A stretch of 64,000 nucleotides of DNA. Origin: Setaria digitata (Eukaryota; Nematoda; Chromadorea; Rhabditida; Setariidae). The position numbers and the translations under genes are program-made. The stretch spans positions 496,001-560,000 of the forward strand of contig RCAB01000001.1 of the NCBI GenBank assembly GCA_003640385.1, given 5' to 3'. The notes under the pieces were generated by a model. That model saw nothing but the letters and a program-made list of their open reading frames with translations, made no database searches and was not told where the DNA came from. Shown here one piece after another: positions 61,287 through 64,000 of the stretch. The first letter of the stretch is position 1; each line of letters begins with the position of its first letter.

Positions 61287-64000
61287 GTAGGTTGAAAATT
61301 TTATTCTATAGGAAAAATTTTCACTTTTTTCTGAAATAAATGATTGAAAATCTTCAGGATGTGACTTGTTGATCATTAGCAGAACAAAATTTACTTTCCT
61401 GTCTTTTCCAGGATTGCCTTAACTGAAGTTGCTGACTTTACAAACCTTATAGTTTAAAAAACTTTCTAAGAGAAAAAGTATCAAAGCTTCTCCTAACACC
61501 TTTCCACAAACAAATGTTACTTTGGATATATAGGCTTTTTATGTGTATTTATTTGAAAATCATTAAAATGAAATAAATAAAATCTTGAAACCACTATCCA
61601 TGCAAAATAGTCGATAGCCCTTTTATTTTCTAAGATCAAAACAGATTCTGCGTTCAATTAGGAATATAATTTATAATCTTTATATGTCGCTTATTTCAAC
61701 AAAAGTTGTTTTTTTGAACATTAAAAAATACACTTGCTTTTTCACTTCATTGAAAAACTTCTGTACTGTGGTAACACTAAAGATGTCATTTTACCTTTTA
61801 CTCGTTTAAATTAAAACTTTTTCAGTGGTTCATTTTCTAACTTGAAATTCCACAGGCTTTTGCAGCTTCTTTTCGAATTGTGTTAATTGACAACTGTAGA
61901 AATTCTGATAGCTTGCAAGATTTATACAAGTAAAGACGGATGAAAACAAATGTTTCAACGAAATTTCTCAATTTTTTTTTGTCACTATCATCGGCCCCGT
62001 GCACTTTTTTTTCGAGACATCAGAAATTCAAATTTGTTATCATCCAAAATAATCATATTTTTTTCAGCACCTCTCAGTGGTGTAAAGTACTTCTCAACCG
62101 AAAGGAAGATCTTTCAGAAATTTATCAAAAGCAAAGACGAACATCTAATTTTTGAAATCCATCTTATGCAAAGGTTTAAAATAGCAGGAAAAATTGTTTT
62201 GCTTGATTGTAGCACAAAAAGCCTCAAATTATTAGACTAGATTATAATAGAGAGTTCTGGAACTCAATTTTCACTACTTAATAGCAATTGAGCAGCCCCT
62301 ATGAAAGTTCGTTTTCTTTACAATCCCTTCCGTCATACTATTAAAATCTATCGAATAGATATTTGCTTTCGTATAACTGTTTTTGATATTATTTTTCTTT
62401 ATCGGTAGTCAGTTTTTCATGACAAGTGAAAACTTTTTACTTGATCTGTCTCAGATCTAAAGTTTTTTTTTTTCAATGTTTTGACCTACTGAATTCTAAA
62501 ACTCTTGTTAAAACTCAAAAAGCCATGCTAAGTACATAAAACAAACAGTTAACCATAAACTGCTTCGGACTACCAATTAAGACATTTTGCTCACCTAGGA
62601 GTACAAAATACAAAATGAAGCTAGATTATCGATCTCTCTAATGAGCAGTCCCCAAAAGAACCCATCAATTTCCTGCTAACTATCATGAAAACATAGATCA
62701 AATCAAAGTCCGATATTAACAGTAGCAGCAAGTGGCACAACATGTCACATTAGTGTGTAACATCGGACATACATCAAAGTAATCTAATCTGTCAGCGAAC
62801 GCTATGAGAAAAATTGAGAACGGATGAATTATAATAGAAAGATTTGTTTTCTTGAAGTGAGTAAATTTTTTGCTCAAAGGCCTTGATATTAGAAAGTGGA
62901 AAGTCAATTTCCGGATTTCAAATTCACACAACCTTGATACACTAAAGCAAGAAAGTACGGAAATTAATAGAGAAATGAAACTTAGACTAATCAACAAATA
63001 TCATAGAGAACTGGATGGGCACTGTGAACAGCGATGAGAGATGTCTATATTGGGAGCAACTGATTATCCCCAATGTGGAACTGGAAACATAAAATTTATA
63101 GAATTACAAGAAGGAATCTTATTGAAGTGCTACTTTTATTCAGCATTTTCACAATTGTAAAAGGTGGAAAATACTCAAAAATTAATCAAATAAATTGTTT
63201 CTTAATCTTACTGTAATGCCAAATAGATGGTTCATTCCCAATAAATTAACCTTGCCGTAAAGAAAAAAAGAAAAAAGAAAAAAAAGAACAGGAAAACCGG
63301 AAATGAACATTACAGTAAGGTTAAAGTAATGTTCTTCACCAATAAATCATCCAGCAAACAATGGAAGTGAAACTAATGTTCCGACAAAGTTTCGTTTCTG
63401 ATTTTCAAACATTTTCTACTTTTTCGTGTTTGGAATGACAAATATGGAGAAGAAAAAACAACGAAAGAGGGCCAGAAGAACTATGATTCTGACCTGAGTG
63501 AAACAGAAATCATCCCTTTAGTAGCATAAGTGTGGAACAGAACCTTGTGACCTTTCTGATAATTTATTTAGTTTTTATTTCCTTTCCTCTCAGTTCCCAC
63601 GAAATTCTTCTGAGAGCTCAAATAAATAATTAAATCAATTTAATACTTTAATTAAATACTCTCAGTTATTATGCAGCTTGTTAACAAAAAATGAATAACC
63701 TTTAAATAGAGTAATTAGTGTGGGTGGTGTTCTCTGAAGGACAGCTTAAGCTCAACTTTCAGTTGACGGAAAGTTTGATCAGCTGATTTTCTCGGTTTGA
63801 AAAGGAAAAAGAAGAAGAAAAGAGCAATTGAAAAGACGGAGAAATATTAATGAATGTGAAATTTGTTTCGTTTCAATATTTACTTAACAAATTTTTCTCT
63901 CTTCGCTGCCTTACACTACTCTTTCATAAGGAACTGAATGAGACATCATTCCTTACATTATTTTTCTCCTACTTCAGAGGCAGTCATTAGCAGTAGCCTG
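61287..64000. other. Region upstream of gdh-1
   Basis: No gene I can support. The minus-strand frame 62716..62997 (93 codons) has a hydrophobic first 20 residues and a Cys-containing end, but this length is expected by chance and no acceptor or family match backs it. A 12-bp inverted repeat is listed separately. Confidence 0.45.
63207..63319. repeat. 12-bp perfect inverted repeat, 89 bp apart
   Basis: CTTACTGTAATG (63207..63218) and CATTACAGTAAG (63308..63319) are perfect reverse complements. They flank an A-rich spacer. No target-site duplication or coding content is visible. Confidence 0.55.

Noticed and set aside
62716..62997. 93-codon minus-strand frame with hydrophobic N-terminus and Cys-rich end
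   Set aside because: No splice or homology support; the length is within chance expectation, and hydrophobic stretches arise easily from T-rich DNA.

Overview
The window looks like nuclear DNA of a nematode. It is AT-rich, and its multi-exon genes have introns that mostly run from GT to TTTCAG or TTTTAG. Several start codons sit a few bases behind a strong 3' splice site with no matching upstream exon, as expected for spliced-leader trans-splicing. Protein content (PAR-3, AMPK gamma, animal-type GDH, PRPF40, TRAPPC3, RPN6, MRPS23) is animal and single-copy. A filarial or other clade III worm would fit the base composition and intron style, but this is inference. Exon models were built by hand from open frames, splice signals and protein-family recall. 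Summed exon lengths divisible by three were used as an internal check.

Layout. 1-24.4 kb is a run of minus-strand genes. From low to high coordinate they are the partial proteasome lid gene rpn-6, a frameshifted BTB-domain relic, trpp-3 (TRAPP subunit Bet3), prp-40 (U1 snRNP-associated WW/FF splicing factor, 17 exons) and a long AMPK gamma gene (15 exons, five Ser-rich N-terminal exons and four CBS repeats). The mitochondrial ribosomal gene mrps-23 lies inside a prp-40 intron on the opposite strand. 24.4-35.5 kb is mostly non-coding and holds two near-identical tRNA-Arg(UCG) genes in opposite orientation and a 66-bp direct repeat. 35.6-37.4 kb (minus) holds a small four-exon gene whose 174-residue product aligns with core histone H2B, with a shortened central helix and a Cys-containing tail. 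43.7-56.6 kb (plus) is par-3, in 26 exons encoding about 1464 residues. 57.9-61.2 kb (minus) is glutamate dehydrogenase (10 exons, 521 residues).

Functions. The genes are housekeeping or cell-biological and do not form a pathway: proteolysis, ER-Golgi tethering, splicing, mitochondrial translation, energy sensing, cell polarity and nitrogen metabolism. The most unusual items are the H2B-like gene and the PAR-3 C-terminus. In PAR-3 two overlapping frames stay open across three exons, and both can rejoin the same final exon through a 40-nt mini-intron. Other points are the nested mrps-23, a GDH start without a visible mitochondrial presequence, and an AMPK gamma junction that needs a GC donor.
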